DNA of 63,435 nt from Deltaproteobacteria bacterium (lineage in GTDB: Bacteria; Desulfobacterota; Desulfuromonadia; Geobacterales; Pseudopelobacteraceae): assembly GCA_021781535.1 (NCBI GenBank), contig JAJXWO010000021.1, positions 1-63,435 on the forward strand, in the 5' to 3' direction. Both the position numbers and the translations under genes were made by a program. How positions within the stretch are numbered: the stretch's first letter is position 1; each line of letters begins with the position of its first letter. Below, one piece after another: positions 1 through 9,244 of the stretch. The notes below the pieces were generated by a model. The model searched no databases, was not told the DNA's origin, and saw nothing but the letters and a program-made list of their open reading frames with translations.

Positions 1-959
1 GCGTGATCCGGGAAGGATTGGAGCGGTACCGGATCATTATCGAAAACCGTCGTCTCAACGCCTTGGTGCTGAGGCAGAATCAGGAGCTGGATGAATGGAA
101 CAGCAATCTCAAGCAGCGGGTACTTAGTCAGACAACCGAGATTCGGAAAAAGAATGAAGAACTTCATGAAGTAAACAGGCAGGTCAAGAATGCTTTTGAT
201 GAAATAATTTCCGCATTTTCGGAGCTTTTAAACCTTCGGGATCAACGCTTCAGAAGCCATGGCAGAAATGTAAGTGATCTTGCCTGCAACGCCGCGCTGG
301 TCATGCAGTTATCGGCCGGTGACATCGAAACGATACGGATTGCCGGACTGCTCCACGATATTGGGGAACTGGGAATACCCGAAAATATTCTGGTCATGGA
401 GCGGGAAATGATGACTGCCGAAGAGGCGCACATATATCAGACTCATCCGGTTCGAGGGCAGGCAGCGCTTGATGCGGTTGAACTGCTTCGTCCGGCCGGG
501 GTTTTAATACGCCATCACCATGAACGCTGGGATGGAAATGGATTTCCGGATCGCCTTGGCGGCGACAGCATTCCGATGGGAGCACGGATTCTGGCCTGTG
601 CTGATTTAATTGACCGGATAGTGAGCCGCGATCATACCGAACATGCACTTGCTGCAGCAATTGCGCGCATCGAGCTTGAAGCGGGACAGAGTCTTGACCC
701 GGGTCTGACAGGGATATTTCGTACTACGGCGTCAAAAACCTATCCGTTGCGTGATGACAGGCAAAATCTTGTGGAACGTGAACTCCAGCCGGGAGCCCTC
801 CATCTCGGGATGCGTCTTGCCCGCGACATTGTCAGCGGTACCGGCCTTCTGCTATTGGGGCATGGTGAAGAGCTTGATGAAGCTCGTATCGCCTCGATCA
901 GCCGCTATTACCGGATTGATCCGCCAAGTCATGGTGTCTTTGTTCTGGTTGAGAGGTAG
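1..959 (+). CDS. HD-GYP domain response regulator, 5' end cut off by the window
   Basis: Probable cyclic-di-GMP phosphodiesterase of the response-regulator type. The visible part opens with a long charged helix (roughly residues 10-70, likely coiled coil) of the kind that joins a receiver to an HD-GYP domain. The HD-GYP core follows, with LLHDIGELGIP (His118/Asp119 counted from base 3), HPVRGQ and HHHERWDGNGFP, so the metal ligands and a GYP variant (GFP) are present. The receiver domain should lie upstream of base 1. The GTG at base 3 is probably an internal codon, so the true start is outside the window. The stop is followed 9 bases later by the GTPase gene, which suggests one operon. A second HD-GYP-like gene at 5928-7079 and a PilZ gene at 10750 make this a c-di-GMP-rich neighbourhood. 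Activity against c-di-GMP is inferred from the motif. Confidence 0.85.
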   Translation, partial: VIREGLERYRIIIENRRLNALVLRQNQELDEWNSNLKQRVLSQTTEIRKKNEELHEVNRQVKNAFDEIISAFSELLNLRDQRFRSHGRNVSDLACNAALVMQLSAGDIETIRIAGLLHDIGELGIPENILVMEREMMTAEEAHIYQTHPVRGQAALDAVELLRPAGVLIRHHHERWDGNGFPDRLGGDSIPMGARILACADLIDRIVSRDHTEHALAAAIARIELEAGQSLDPGLTGIFRTTASKTYPLRDDRQNLVERELQPGALHLGMRLARDIVSGTGLLLLGHGEELDEARIASISRYYRIDPPSHGVFVLVER

Positions 960-968
960 GCGGCCCGT

Positions 969-1622
969 ATGATTGAATTTGACGAACAGGCGAAAAAACT
1001 GGTGGTGAAGCTGGTGTATTACGGCCCGGCGCTATCCGGTAAAACCACGAACCTGCTCTGCCTGCATGACCAGCTCTGCAATGAAGGGCGCGGTGACTTG
1101 ATGGTGCTGGACACCGTTGATGATCGCACGATCTTCTTTGATCTGCTGCCGCTTTTTTATGTAGCCCCTTCCGGGTTTCGCATCAAGCTGAAGGTGTTTA
1201 CCGTCCCGGGGCAGGTACGGCATGACGCCACCCGCAAGGCGGTGCTGCAGCGCGCAGACGGTATTATTTTTGTCGCGGATTCGCAAAAAGGGAAGATGGG
1301 TACTAATGCGGAAAGTTTCGCCAACCTGGAAAACAACCTGGCGATGGTAGGCCTTGATATTGATAAACTTCCTCTCGTGATCCAGTTTAATAAACGCGAC
1401 CTGCCGGATATCATCTCTGAAGATGAGGTAAACGCAACCTGGGGGCCAACAGGATTGCCGCTGGTCATGGCGTCGTCTCTGCAGGGGGTTGGAGTGCTGG
1501 AAGCGTACCGCCGGATAGTTGCTTTGGCTTATGATGCGCTGGATGCCCGACTGGGGCTGACGGCACGCTATGGCGTTGAACGGGCGGATTTTGTGAGTAG
1601 CGTGTCCAGAATCTCCGGGTGA
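969..1622 (+). CDS. MglA-like small Ras-family GTPase
   Basis: A 217-residue small GTPase of the bacterial MglA/Ras-like group, which sets cell polarity and drives type IV pilus or gliding systems in related bacteria. It shows a P-loop GPALSGKTT near residues 19-27, a PGQ switch motif (TVPGQVRHD) in place of the usual DTAGQ, and NKRD for guanine specificity near residue 140. PGQ instead of AGQ is typical of MglA proteins. No MglB-type (roadblock) activator gene is adjacent in the window. The gene starts 9 bases after the HD-GYP gene and precedes the histidine kinase, so it is probably co-transcribed with them and with the PilB-like ATPase at 2926. A polarity or pilus-localisation role is inferred from family and context. 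Confidence 0.85.
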   Translation: MIEFDEQAKKLVVKLVYYGPALSGKTTNLLCLHDQLCNEGRGDLMVLDTVDDRTIFFDLLPLFYVAPSGFRIKLKVFTVPGQVRHDATRKAVLQRADGIIFVADSQKGKMGTNAESFANLENNLAMVGLDIDKLPLVIQFNKRDLPDIISEDEVNATWGPTGLPLVMASSLQGVGVLEAYRRIVALAYDALDARLGLTARYGVERADFVSSVSRISG

Positions 1623-1649
1623 TAGTGCCCCTCTTCAAAAGGAATGTGC

Positions 1650-2933
1650 ATGAGTATTGACAGAAAACTCGATTTCGTCATCGGCGAAGATAAAAATCTG
1701 ACTCAGCTCCTCGAAGTGTCCGAAGCGTTGATGGTGCTGGATGGTGCCGTGCGGGCAGGCGCGTGCGGTGCTGAAATTATCGACAGCAACAGGGTGCTGC
1801 TTGCAGCCTGCGGTGGCGAGAGCCCATTTTCCGCCAGGAGGGCAATTCTGGTTGAAGGTGAACCGGCTGGTTCGGTTGTGGTCTATGCTGCGGACTCCGG
1901 CGCCAGGCTTGAAGGAATTGCCGATATGCTGCATGCGGCTCTTCAGACTCTGATCAATGGCGCCATGAAGCGGATGCTGACAAGCGAGGCGCATACCACT
2001 ATTGTCAATCAATCCTATGACGAGCTGCTGGAAACGAACGAGAAACTGAGTAGGTCGGAACGGCAATACCGAGAGCTGGCTGCATCATTGGAAACAAAGG
2101 TACAAGAACGTACCGAAGAATTGAAGCGGGCATACGCCATCATGCTTCAGAAAGAAAAACTTGCTGCCGTCGGTGGTCTGGCTGCCGGTATGGCACATGA
2201 AATCAATAATCCGATCGGTTTTGTCATCAGTAATCTGAACACGTTGACAAAATATGCCACAAAACTCAAAGAAATGCTGGAATTCTACCGTATGAACTGT
2301 GAACCGGCTATCCCTGACGATCTTGCCAGGCAAGCCGAAACCCGGTGGAGAGAGTTGAAAATAGGTTATATTTTTACCGATCTTGACGGTCTGGTGAATC
2401 AGTCGCTTGACGGCGCAAGGCGGGTGCAAAAATTGGTGGCGGATATGAAGGGGTTCTCGCATGTCGGTGAAACCGGGGCGGTTCCCACAGACATTAACCT
2501 TGAACTGGAACAGACATTGAGTGTTCTTTGTCATGAGGTCCGGCCGGGTACGGTTATCGAGTGTAATCTGGGCAGCGTGCCAACGGTGAGGCTGAATCCG
2601 GCTCTGCTTTCACAGGCATTTCTGCAGATCATTCAGAATGCCCTGCAACTGAAGACCCCGGCGTTAAAAATTGTCGTTACAACTGTCCAGCAGGGTGATA
2701 CTGCACGTATTCTGGTTGCCGATAACGGTCCCGGAATCCCACCCGAGATCCGTGACCATATCTTTGAACCATTCTTTACCACCAAGGATGTCGGACAGGG
2801 AACCGGAATGGGACTGTCGTTGGCAGAACAGGCTGTAGAGGCGTGTGGCGGGAAAATTTCTATTACCTGTCCGCCGGAAGGTGGTACGGTTTTTACTGTT
2901 TCTGTGCCACTAGGGAGTAACAGTCATGAGTAA
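1650..2933 (+). CDS. Sensor histidine kinase (cytoplasmic, HisKA-HATPase_c)
   Basis: A 427-residue histidine kinase with no obvious membrane segment. An N-terminal region of about 130 residues has no family I can name. A coiled coil (about 130-170) leads to the H-box, where MAHEINNP carries the phospho-accepting His183. An insertion precedes the ATPase, which shows the N-box QIIQNALQ, the G1 box DNGPGIP, the F-box FEPFFTTK and the G2 box GQGTGMGLS. I placed the start at ATG 1650 because AAAAGGA lies about 7 bases upstream. The ATG at 1644 sits directly on that ribosome site. The end overlaps the start of the next gene by 8 bases, so the receiver-ATPase fusion at 2926 and the receiver protein at 5346 are its most likely phosphorylation partners (inferred). 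Confidence 0.88.
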   Translation: MSIDRKLDFVIGEDKNLTQLLEVSEALMVLDGAVRAGACGAEIIDSNRVLLAACGGESPFSARRAILVEGEPAGSVVVYAADSGARLEGIADMLHAALQTLINGAMKRMLTSEAHTTIVNQSYDELLETNEKLSRSERQYRELAASLETKVQERTEELKRAYAIMLQKEKLAAVGGLAAGMAHEINNPIGFVISNLNTLTKYATKLKEMLEFYRMNCEPAIPDDLARQAETRWRELKIGYIFTDLDGLVNQSLDGARRVQKLVADMKGFSHVGETGAVPTDINLELEQTLSVLCHEVRPGTVIECNLGSVPTVRLNPALLSQAFLQIIQNALQLKTPALKIVVTTVQQGDTARILVADNGPGIPPEIRDHIFEPFFTTKDVGQGTGMGLSLAEQAVEACGGKISITCPPEGGTVFTVSVPLGSNSHE

Positions 2934-5349
2934 ATATGCAGGCCTGTTCCGGGATATGGTCAATGACGCGGCTGTTGATAAAAGGGATGAAGCGGTAGAG
3001 GTGGACACAAAATCCCGGACTGATTTTACGTTGCTTTTTGTCGACGATGAAGAAAATGTACTTTCCGCCCTCAAGCGTATTTTTATGGAAGAGAACTATA
3101 CGATTCTGACGGCAACATCGGCTGCACGGGCATTGGAGATAATGGACGCGAGGCCGGTGCAGTTGATTGTATCCGATCATCGTATGCCGGGCATGACCGG
3201 CGCTGACATGCTTAAACGTATCAAGGAGAGCTGGCCGGAGACGATCCGTATTATGTTGACCGGCTATGCCGACGTCAATTCCATCATGGGTGCGGTCAAG
3301 GACGGTGCGGTTTACAAATTCATCACCAAACCATGGAATGATGAAGATCTCCGTTTAACCGTCAGTCTGGCGTTACAACAATATGTTCTGATCCAGGAGA
3401 ACCGCCAGCTAAAGGAGGTAGCCAAGCACCAACAGGCAACTATTACCCGATATGCAGGTCTTTTTGATGAAAGCAGGGGGATGCTGGCTGACATTCTGAT
3501 AAAGACCGGCGCACTATCCAAAGATGCGGTGACCTCGGCACGCAAGCAGCGGGAACCGGCTGAATTTCTGGGTGATACCTTGGTTCGGCTGGGATACATA
3601 ACCGAAAGTATACTGGTGCGTGCCCTGCAAAAAAATCTGGGCATTGACTTTATCGATCTGCGTGAAACTGAGATTAATCCTTCTGCGGCCGGCATCATTC
3701 CGATGGATATCTGCCGGCGACATCGCATTATTGCTGTTCGCATGGAAGCGGGACAGTTGATTCTGGCCATGGCAGACCCGTCAGACTTGATGCTCTGCGA
3801 TAACATCACCAGAGTGACCGGATTAAAGGTTGTGCCGTACATAGCGGTTCCCTCAGAGATAACCGCTGCTCTCGAACGGGCTGAAGGCCTGACGGGGTCT
3901 GTAGCCGGAATTGAGGATACACTCGATATTGAACCTCTCGATGAGATAGATATCGTTATTGAGGATGAAGAAAAAGAGGCAAGCGTCGAAGAACTTATCG
4001 GCTCCTCCAAAGTTCCGCCGGTCATCCGGATCGTTAATTCTATCATTTCAGAGGGTATTCGGCATCGTGCAAGTGATATCCATATTGAGCCCAAAACCAA
4101 GTATACCGTAATCCGCTTTCGTATTGACGGGATGCTGCACAGCAAGATCAAGATACCGGCCGACCTGCATCCGGCTGTTATTTCCCGACTCAAAATTCTT
4201 TCAAAAATGGATATTTCAGAGCGGCGCAGGTCGCAGGATGGTCGCATAACCGTCAAGGCCGGGACGCGTATTGTGGATATGCGCGTGTCTTCGTTGCCGA
4301 CACTGAACGGCGAAAAAATTGTCATGCGTATACTGGATAAAGGCGCCGCGATCAAAAGTCTGGATGATCTCGGCGTGCTCCCCGACGATCTCAAAAAAAT
4401 CACTGTACTCAGTAAAAAGCCACAGGGGGTCGTGATTGCCACCGGACCGACCGGCAGCGGCAAAACCACCATGCTTTATTCGCTCCTCTCCTCAATGATG
4501 AATTCGTCGCGGAATTTTGAGACTATTGAAGAACCGGTCGAGTATTTTCTCGAAGAGGCAAATCAGGTCTCGATCCATGAGAAAATCGGCCTGACATTTG
4601 CTCAGGTTCTCCGATCGACATTGCGCCAGGATCCGGATGTTATTCTGGTGGGTGAAATACGTGACCATGACACCGCCGATGTTGCCTTTAAAGCGTCGCT
4701 CACCGGGCATATGGTGCTCTCCACACTGCACACCAATTCGGCCATTGGCTCCATAACCCGCCTGATCGACATGGGCATAAAGCCGTATATCATCGCCTCG
4801 GCGCTGGAAGGAATCGTTGCCCAGCGCCTGGTGCGAAAGATCTGCAAGAACTGCGCAACACTGGTCCCGCCCGACAAGGATCTGCTGGAAATTCTGCGGG
4901 TACCGGCCGGATTCTTTACCGGTGATGTCTCCGTCGGCAGCGGGTGTGATGTCTGCAATAAAAGCGGTTATCAGGGAAGAATCGGTATCTACGAAGTGTT
5001 TATCATGAATGAGGACTTCCGGCAGATTATCGGTAACGTCTATAAGGAGTCGGAGGTTCTGGAACTGGCTCGTGCCAGCGGGATGCGCACCCTGCTCGAA
5101 GATGCCCTGGAAAAGGTGCGGCTCGGCTGGACGACGCTGGAGGAAGTATTGCGGGTGATCGGTCCGAGCATCTCCCTTGAACGCTCCTGTCTGCAATGCG
5201 GGCGTTCAATCGAGGCAAAATTCATGTTTTGTCCATACTGCGGTATGGTCAGGGAAAATCGCTGCGTTCACTGCCACATGCCGATGGATGCCGATTGGCA
5301 TCACTGTCCGTTCTGCGGAGAAGCAAAAAATGAAGGGAGTGTTTTATGA
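2926..5349 (+). CDS. Receiver-MshEN-GspE/PilB ATPase-double zinc ribbon fusion
   Basis: A type II secretion / type IV pilus assembly-family ATPase with a receiver domain added in front and a zinc ribbon added behind. Residues 35-150 are a receiver (LLFVDDEENV, phospho-Asp84 in SDHRMPGM, later Lys in FITKPW). About 185-315 match the MshEN/GspE N-terminal domain (FLGDTLVRLGYITESIL), a c-di-GMP-binding fold in MshE and some PilB proteins. The motor (about 350-740) has Walker A GPTGSGKTT near residue 506, Walker B ILVGEIRD, a His box and the CxxC...CxxC zinc motif of GspE. The last 50 residues hold four further CxxC pairs (CLQCG, CPYCG, CVHCH, CPFCG), a double zinc ribbon. The 807-residue length compares with roughly 500-570 for ordinary PilB/GspE. 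Overlaps of 8 and 4 bases with its neighbours indicate tight coupling. Which pilus or secretion machine it serves cannot be read from this window. Confidence 0.9.
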   Translation: MSKYAGLFRDMVNDAAVDKRDEAVEVDTKSRTDFTLLFVDDEENVLSALKRIFMEENYTILTATSAARALEIMDARPVQLIVSDHRMPGMTGADMLKRIKESWPETIRIMLTGYADVNSIMGAVKDGAVYKFITKPWNDEDLRLTVSLALQQYVLIQENRQLKEVAKHQQATITRYAGLFDESRGMLADILIKTGALSKDAVTSARKQREPAEFLGDTLVRLGYITESILVRALQKNLGIDFIDLRETEINPSAAGIIPMDICRRHRIIAVRMEAGQLILAMADPSDLMLCDNITRVTGLKVVPYIAVPSEITAALERAEGLTGSVAGIEDTLDIEPLDEIDIVIEDEEKEASVEELIGSSKVPPVIRIVNSIISEGIRHRASDIHIEPKTKYTVIRFRIDGMLHSKIKIPADLHPAVISRLKILSKMDISERRRSQDGRITVKAGTRIVDMRVSSLPTLNGEKIVMRILDKGAAIKSLDDLGVLPDDLKKITVLSKKPQGVVIATGPTGSGKTTMLYSLLSSMMNSSRNFETIEEPVEYFLEEANQVSIHEKIGLTFAQVLRSTLRQDPDVILVGEIRDHDTADVAFKASLTGHMVLSTLHTNSAIGSITRLIDMGIKPYIIASALEGIVAQRLVRKICKNCATLVPPDKDLLEILRVPAGFFTGDVSVGSGCDVCNKSGYQGRIGIYEVFIMNEDFRQIIGNVYKESEVLELARASGMRTLLEDALEKVRLGWTTLEEVLRVIGPSISLERSCLQCGRSIEAKFMFCPYCGMVRENRCVHCHMPMDADWHHCPFCGEAKNEGSVL

Positions 5350-5909
5350 AAGATGCAATCCTGCTTGTTGATGATGAGGCCAATGTTTTATCAGCTTTGA
5401 CCCGCGCACTGCTTGATGATCCGTATGAGATATTGACGGCGTCAAGCGGCCGTCAGGCTCTTGAAATCATGGACGGCAGGACAGTCAAGGCGATTGTTTC
5501 GGATGAACGCATGGTCGGAATGCAGGGGGCGGAGCTGCTGGCAGAGGTAAAGCGCCGTTCACCGTACACGGTCCGCATATTGCTGACCGGTCATGCCACT
5601 CTGGAAGCGGCGCTCCGGGCTGTTAACGAAGGCGAAATTTATCGTTTTTTCACCAAGCCGTGGGATGACATGCAGCTCCGATTTGCCCTGCTGTCAGCGG
5701 TGGAAAAATATAATCTGGAGGCCGAAAACCGCCGCCTGCTGGCAACTGTCAAAGATCAGGCCATGGAAATAAAGGTTCTTGAGAGGCGCTATCCCGGCAT
5801 CAGCCGTGTTGAAAAGGATTCGAGGGGAACGTTCGTGCTGCCGGATATCGGTGACGAAGAAATCGCCCGGCTGCTGGTGGAGTGCGAACAGGAGGCTCTG
5901 GTGAAGTAG
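5346..5909 (+). CDS. Response regulator (receiver domain plus short helical tail)
   Basis: A 187-residue receiver protein. Residues 4-115 form the domain, with LLVDDEANV (acidic pair), phospho-Asp53 in VSDERMVGM, Thr in LLTGH and Lys in FFTKPW. It closely resembles the receiver at the front of the preceding ATPase (shared spacing of DDE-NVLSAL, SDxRM and the KPW end), so the two probably arose by duplication. The remaining 70 residues are helical and charged, and I do not recognise them as an output domain. The start overlaps the ATPase stop in an ATGA arrangement. It is the last gene of the operon, ending 18 bases before the convergent HD-GYP-like gene, with no clear terminator between them. 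Confidence 0.85.
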   Translation: MKDAILLVDDEANVLSALTRALLDDPYEILTASSGRQALEIMDGRTVKAIVSDERMVGMQGAELLAEVKRRSPYTVRILLTGHATLEAALRAVNEGEIYRFFTKPWDDMQLRFALLSAVEKYNLEAENRRLLATVKDQAMEIKVLERRYPGISRVEKDSRGTFVLPDIGDEEIARLLVECEQEALVK

Positions 5910-5927
5910 ATCTGTTGCCTGCTACGT

Positions 5928-7079
5928 TCAATCGGGGTTTTTAATCAAGCGCGAAATAATCCGTAAAAAATTCCGTGTCAGGGCAGGGTGCAAGTCGGTT
6001 CCCATCATATCAAGCATCATTCCGGCTGTTTCTTTCAGCGGTACCGGTTCACGATAGGTACGCTTGGTTCTGAGCGCATCAAAAAAGTCGGATATCGTCG
6101 TCATGTGGCTGCAGAGATTTTGTTGCCAATCGGGTGAAACATGCGGATAACCACGCAAATTGTATTTAAGATGATGTTCGTAGGCTGCAATGACCGCCAG
6201 CCTTGGGACACCTGATGTTTCAAGGAGATGGCGAGCGCCCTTGACCGGGTGTTGCATCATGATATTGAACTCTTCAGCAGTAAGCTTATCAGGTTTCATA
6301 AGAATTTCTTCCGGGATAAACAGTTTGCCGATATCATGCACCATGGCTGCAATGCCGATATCATTTAACAGCTGTCCTTCAATACCGAGAGCCATCGCCT
6401 GTGCCAGATTAAGAACACATACGTTAGTAGAGTGTGTAAAGGTGTATTCGTCCTTATCACGCAACGCAGCCATCGCGAGAAGCGGCTTTCCCTCCTGCCG
6501 GAAAACATCGATGAAGCTTGAAACAATCTCAGATACGCCGTTAATCTGAAGTTTATGCTTCTTCTTGACCGTTTCGTATATTTCCATGAAGCGGGCAGAT
6601 TCTTCGTGCGGCATCTCGGGCAGCGTGAGCTTCCGCTTGTTTGAACCGGTGGCGCCTGTATCTTCAGGAGAGCCTTGCACCCGAAGACCTACTTTACCGA
6701 GTCGTATATGGTCAGAAGATGGCGTCGTCTGGGTGCCATCTTCCGACTGTCTTGAAAGCCCGCCTATCAGTGCAATAATTTCCGCTTTCGATAAACCGGC
6801 CAGTAGTCTGATGGAACCGATTCCTCGAGAATTAAGTATCTGTGTAAAACGGTTGAGGAACAGGCTGAGTTCCTGCGGCTTACCGTCAATGACCAGCTCG
6901 TTTTCTACTACCAGCAATGTAATATCTGGCCTGGATTCAAGTAGTAAGCTGACGCTGGTGAATGCCTGTTCTGAAAGCCGCACTACTTGAGGATGTTCCA
7001 TGCCGTATAAGGCGGCGTTGGTAGCCGCCGATAACAGGACGCGGATGAAATCGTGTATAGTGCGGCTGGCACTATTCAT
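5928..7079 (-). CDS. HD-GYP-like protein with degenerate GYP motif
   Basis: 383 residues. The N-terminal ~110 residues (helix, then a VVENELVIDGKPQ strand pair, then helices) are the same design as the N-terminus of the neighbouring HEAT gene. Residues about 205-375 are an HD-GYP-type domain, with MVHDIGKLFIP (His248/Asp249), HPVKGARHL and EHH at 301-303. Where a standard enzyme has HHExWDGxGYP, this has HHLKYNLRGYP, so the Glu and the DG pair are lost although GYP itself remains. Catalysis is therefore uncertain, and a sensor or scaffold role is possible. It starts within the last 4 bases of the upstream HEAT gene (ATGA overlap), so the two are co-translated. Identification as an HD-GYP family member is firm; its function is not. 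Confidence 0.85.
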   Translation of the reverse strand: MNSASRTIHDFIRVLLSAATNAALYGMEHPQVVRLSEQAFTSVSLLLESRPDITLLVVENELVIDGKPQELSLFLNRFTQILNSRGIGSIRLLAGLSKAEIIALIGGLSRQSEDGTQTTPSSDHIRLGKVGLRVQGSPEDTGATGSNKRKLTLPEMPHEESARFMEIYETVKKKHKLQINGVSEIVSSFIDVFRQEGKPLLAMAALRDKDEYTFTHSTNVCVLNLAQAMALGIEGQLLNDIGIAAMVHDIGKLFIPEEILMKPDKLTAEEFNIMMQHPVKGARHLLETSGVPRLAVIAAYEHHLKYNLRGYPHVSPDWQQNLCSHMTTISDFFDALRTKRTYREPVPLKETAGMMLDMMGTDLHPALTRNFLRIISRLIKNPD

Positions 7080-9244
7080 ATGTGTCTTCCTGGAATGATT
7101 TTCAATGTTTCGGCCGCGAGGCGGGCAATGTCACCGGAGCTTTCCGCGATACGCTCAAGCACGGGACGTGCGACCTCTGGCGGATATTTCGGAAGAGAAC
7201 GAATGATGTCTGTTTTCAATTTTGTCAGGTGTCGTGAATAAAGCAGGCTTCGGGAACTGAGTATTTTTGCCAGCTCCGGTAATACTTCGGCTCGGCCTAT
7301 TTCCCCAAGTGACCGCACAATGGCGCTTTTTCTTTCACATTCAGCCTGAGAATATCCACCCTGTGCAATCATCGTGCTCAGTTTTGTTGCGATGGGCAGT
7401 GACGTGCATCGTTCAGCCAACTGAATGGCTGTCGCCTGCAGTTCCGTTCCTTGCGACTCCAGATCTTCCAGAATCTGCATTTCGGCCAGAGGATCGCCGA
7501 AATGCACCAGTGTTTTCAATGCCTCTGAACGTAACCGGGGATTGTCACTACGCACCAGTGGGCGGATCGCCGGAATGACGGCGGCATCATTCTGTGCGGC
7601 AAGGATAATCAGCAGGTTGCGTAAAAAATACCACCGGTTATCATACAACCGGTTGACGATCGGCACTTGGGTCACCAGACCCATTTCAATCAGACAATCC
7701 ATGTAAAATCGGCGTTGAGACATATTTTTCTCTTCCGACAGGCGGTCCAGTATCACCTCAACAAACAGGCTGCCAATTTTAAGGATCAGAGAACGAATAT
7801 CGCCGTAGCGCGGTTTACCCCAAATGGCAAGACCATCAAGAATCTCTTCCAGAAATTCACGACGACCGTATTCATCTCGCAGACGGTATTGAATTTGTAC
7901 CGGGAAGGTACCGTCATTCGTCTGGTCAATCATTGCATGTAATTGGTCGTAATCACCTGTTTGAAGATAAAAACCGAACATATCACCAAGATTTTGCAGC
8001 AGCAAATCGCGCTCTTCGGGCGTTCCCCCACCGTCCCGGATCACGTTTGTCAGTATTTGTCTAATGCCGTTTTCAACAGAACGGGATTCAAGTGTTTTCA
8101 GTAAATCCTCTGTCCCTTCCATTGTAAGTGGTGAACTCCGGTCGGAAGCAATAATACGGTTAAGGTTTTTCTGATAGTCATCAGGTACGAACACCTCTGA
8201 GGAGTGTTCCCGGAAAATTGTTTTCATCTTCTGTGAAATATCATCATCTGCGGAGTTTGTATCTGAAGTGCTCTGAGGCGCTCTGGTGGTTCGTCCGAGA
8301 TGTTGCAAAAGTCCGAACATAACCGGAGACATGCTGAGGCGGTTGTTATTGATGTCTTCGAGAATTTCAAGTATCGCCTTTTCAGAGAAACCGTCAAGAA
8401 TGCGCTTTGCAACTATTTTATTATCAAGACCCGTGGCACCGAAGGCACTGTCAATGAATTGTCTCCGCAGTTCAGGGGTAAGATTGCTGATGAGTGCAGA
8501 CAATTTATTATAGGCTGTACTCGAAGAAGATTCAGGAGCATCGTCACCGTTGACGGGAGTAAGTAAGGCTGCAACGGCACTGTGTATCACCGCCTCAGAA
8601 ATACTGCCGTCAGCAACCTGTTGATTGAGTATTTCGGCAAGAATCACCGGGTCGAGGCCGGATTCGTCGCTGGTCCGTTGGGAAGGATCGCCATGCATTA
8701 ATTCTCTTGTAAAGCGCTCCCACAACCCTTCGCTGGATGTGATGCCGGGAACTGCTGTGACAGAAGCTTCGTCGGTTGTCTGGAAAAGGTCGTAGCGAAT
8801 CGGTCTGATTGACATGGCTGTAATGCCGGTCCTGTCCCAAACTGACTCAATACCGTCATGTTGATGGACCTGTTCCCGTTTGAGGCCTAAAATCATGGTA
8901 AAGTTGTTCAATTCCTCAATAGTCAGGCCACGATGGAATATAAGCGCGCCAATTCCCAGTTCAAAAAGGACACGTGAAAAATCCCGAAAGACTGCATTTG
9001 ATTTTTCAAGAACAACACCATCCAGCATCAGGGTATCATTAGTGATGCCCAGAATAATTTCCTCATGTCTGCCCAACAACCCTTCATAGACGGAAAGCGC
9101 TTTGGATAACGTTGCCGCAATAACCGGATGTCCTTTCGGATAGGCACGACAGTTGCGGCGAGCGATATTAAGCTGGATGACCAGGGTCGCAAGCGAGCTG
9201 ATATCGATTTTGTTCGTTGCTATGTCATTTGATTGAGTGGCCAC
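7076..9244 (-). CDS. HEAT-repeat protein with HD-GYP-partner N-terminal domain
   Basis: 722 residues, no signal peptide or membrane segment. The first ~120 residues (RAYPKGHPVI, then ITNDTLMLDGVVLEK) align by eye with the N-terminus of the following HD-GYP-like protein (MEHPQVVRL, VVENELVIDGKPQ). The middle is helical and unassigned. From about residue 540 there are HEAT-type repeats such as AVIPAIRPLVRSDNPRLRSEALKTL-like units and LARPVLERIAESSGDIARLAA-like units. HEAT arrays bind proteins, so this is probably a scaffold or partner of the HD-GYP-like protein it overlaps. It is the first gene of a two-gene minus-strand operon that diverges from rsmD. The function is unknown, and the domain reading rests on repeat pattern alone. 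Confidence 0.75.
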   Translation of the reverse strand: MATQSNDIATNKIDISSLATLVIQLNIARRNCRAYPKGHPVIAATLSKALSVYEGLLGRHEEIILGITNDTLMLDGVVLEKSNAVFRDFSRVLFELGIGALIFHRGLTIEELNNFTMILGLKREQVHQHDGIESVWDRTGITAMSIRPIRYDLFQTTDEASVTAVPGITSSEGLWERFTRELMHGDPSQRTSDESGLDPVILAEILNQQVADGSISEAVIHSAVAALLTPVNGDDAPESSSSTAYNKLSALISNLTPELRRQFIDSAFGATGLDNKIVAKRILDGFSEKAILEILEDINNNRLSMSPVMFGLLQHLGRTTRAPQSTSDTNSADDDISQKMKTIFREHSSEVFVPDDYQKNLNRIIASDRSSPLTMEGTEDLLKTLESRSVENGIRQILTNVIRDGGGTPEERDLLLQNLGDMFGFYLQTGDYDQLHAMIDQTNDGTFPVQIQYRLRDEYGRREFLEEILDGLAIWGKPRYGDIRSLILKIGSLFVEVILDRLSEEKNMSQRRFYMDCLIEMGLVTQVPIVNRLYDNRWYFLRNLLIILAAQNDAAVIPAIRPLVRSDNPRLRSEALKTLVHFGDPLAEMQILEDLESQGTELQATAIQLAERCTSLPIATKLSTMIAQGGYSQAECERKSAIVRSLGEIGRAEVLPELAKILSSRSLLYSRHLTKLKTDIIRSLPKYPPEVARPVLERIAESSGDIARLAAETLKIIPGRHI

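Noticed and set aside
3312..4472. A 386-codon open frame on the minus strand opposite the receiver-ATPase
   Set aside because: It has a low-complexity Ser/Arg/Ile composition and no motif; it is the mirror of a well-supported gene. The same holds for long antisense frames opposite glnS (21092-22021), der, recB and the pfa genes.
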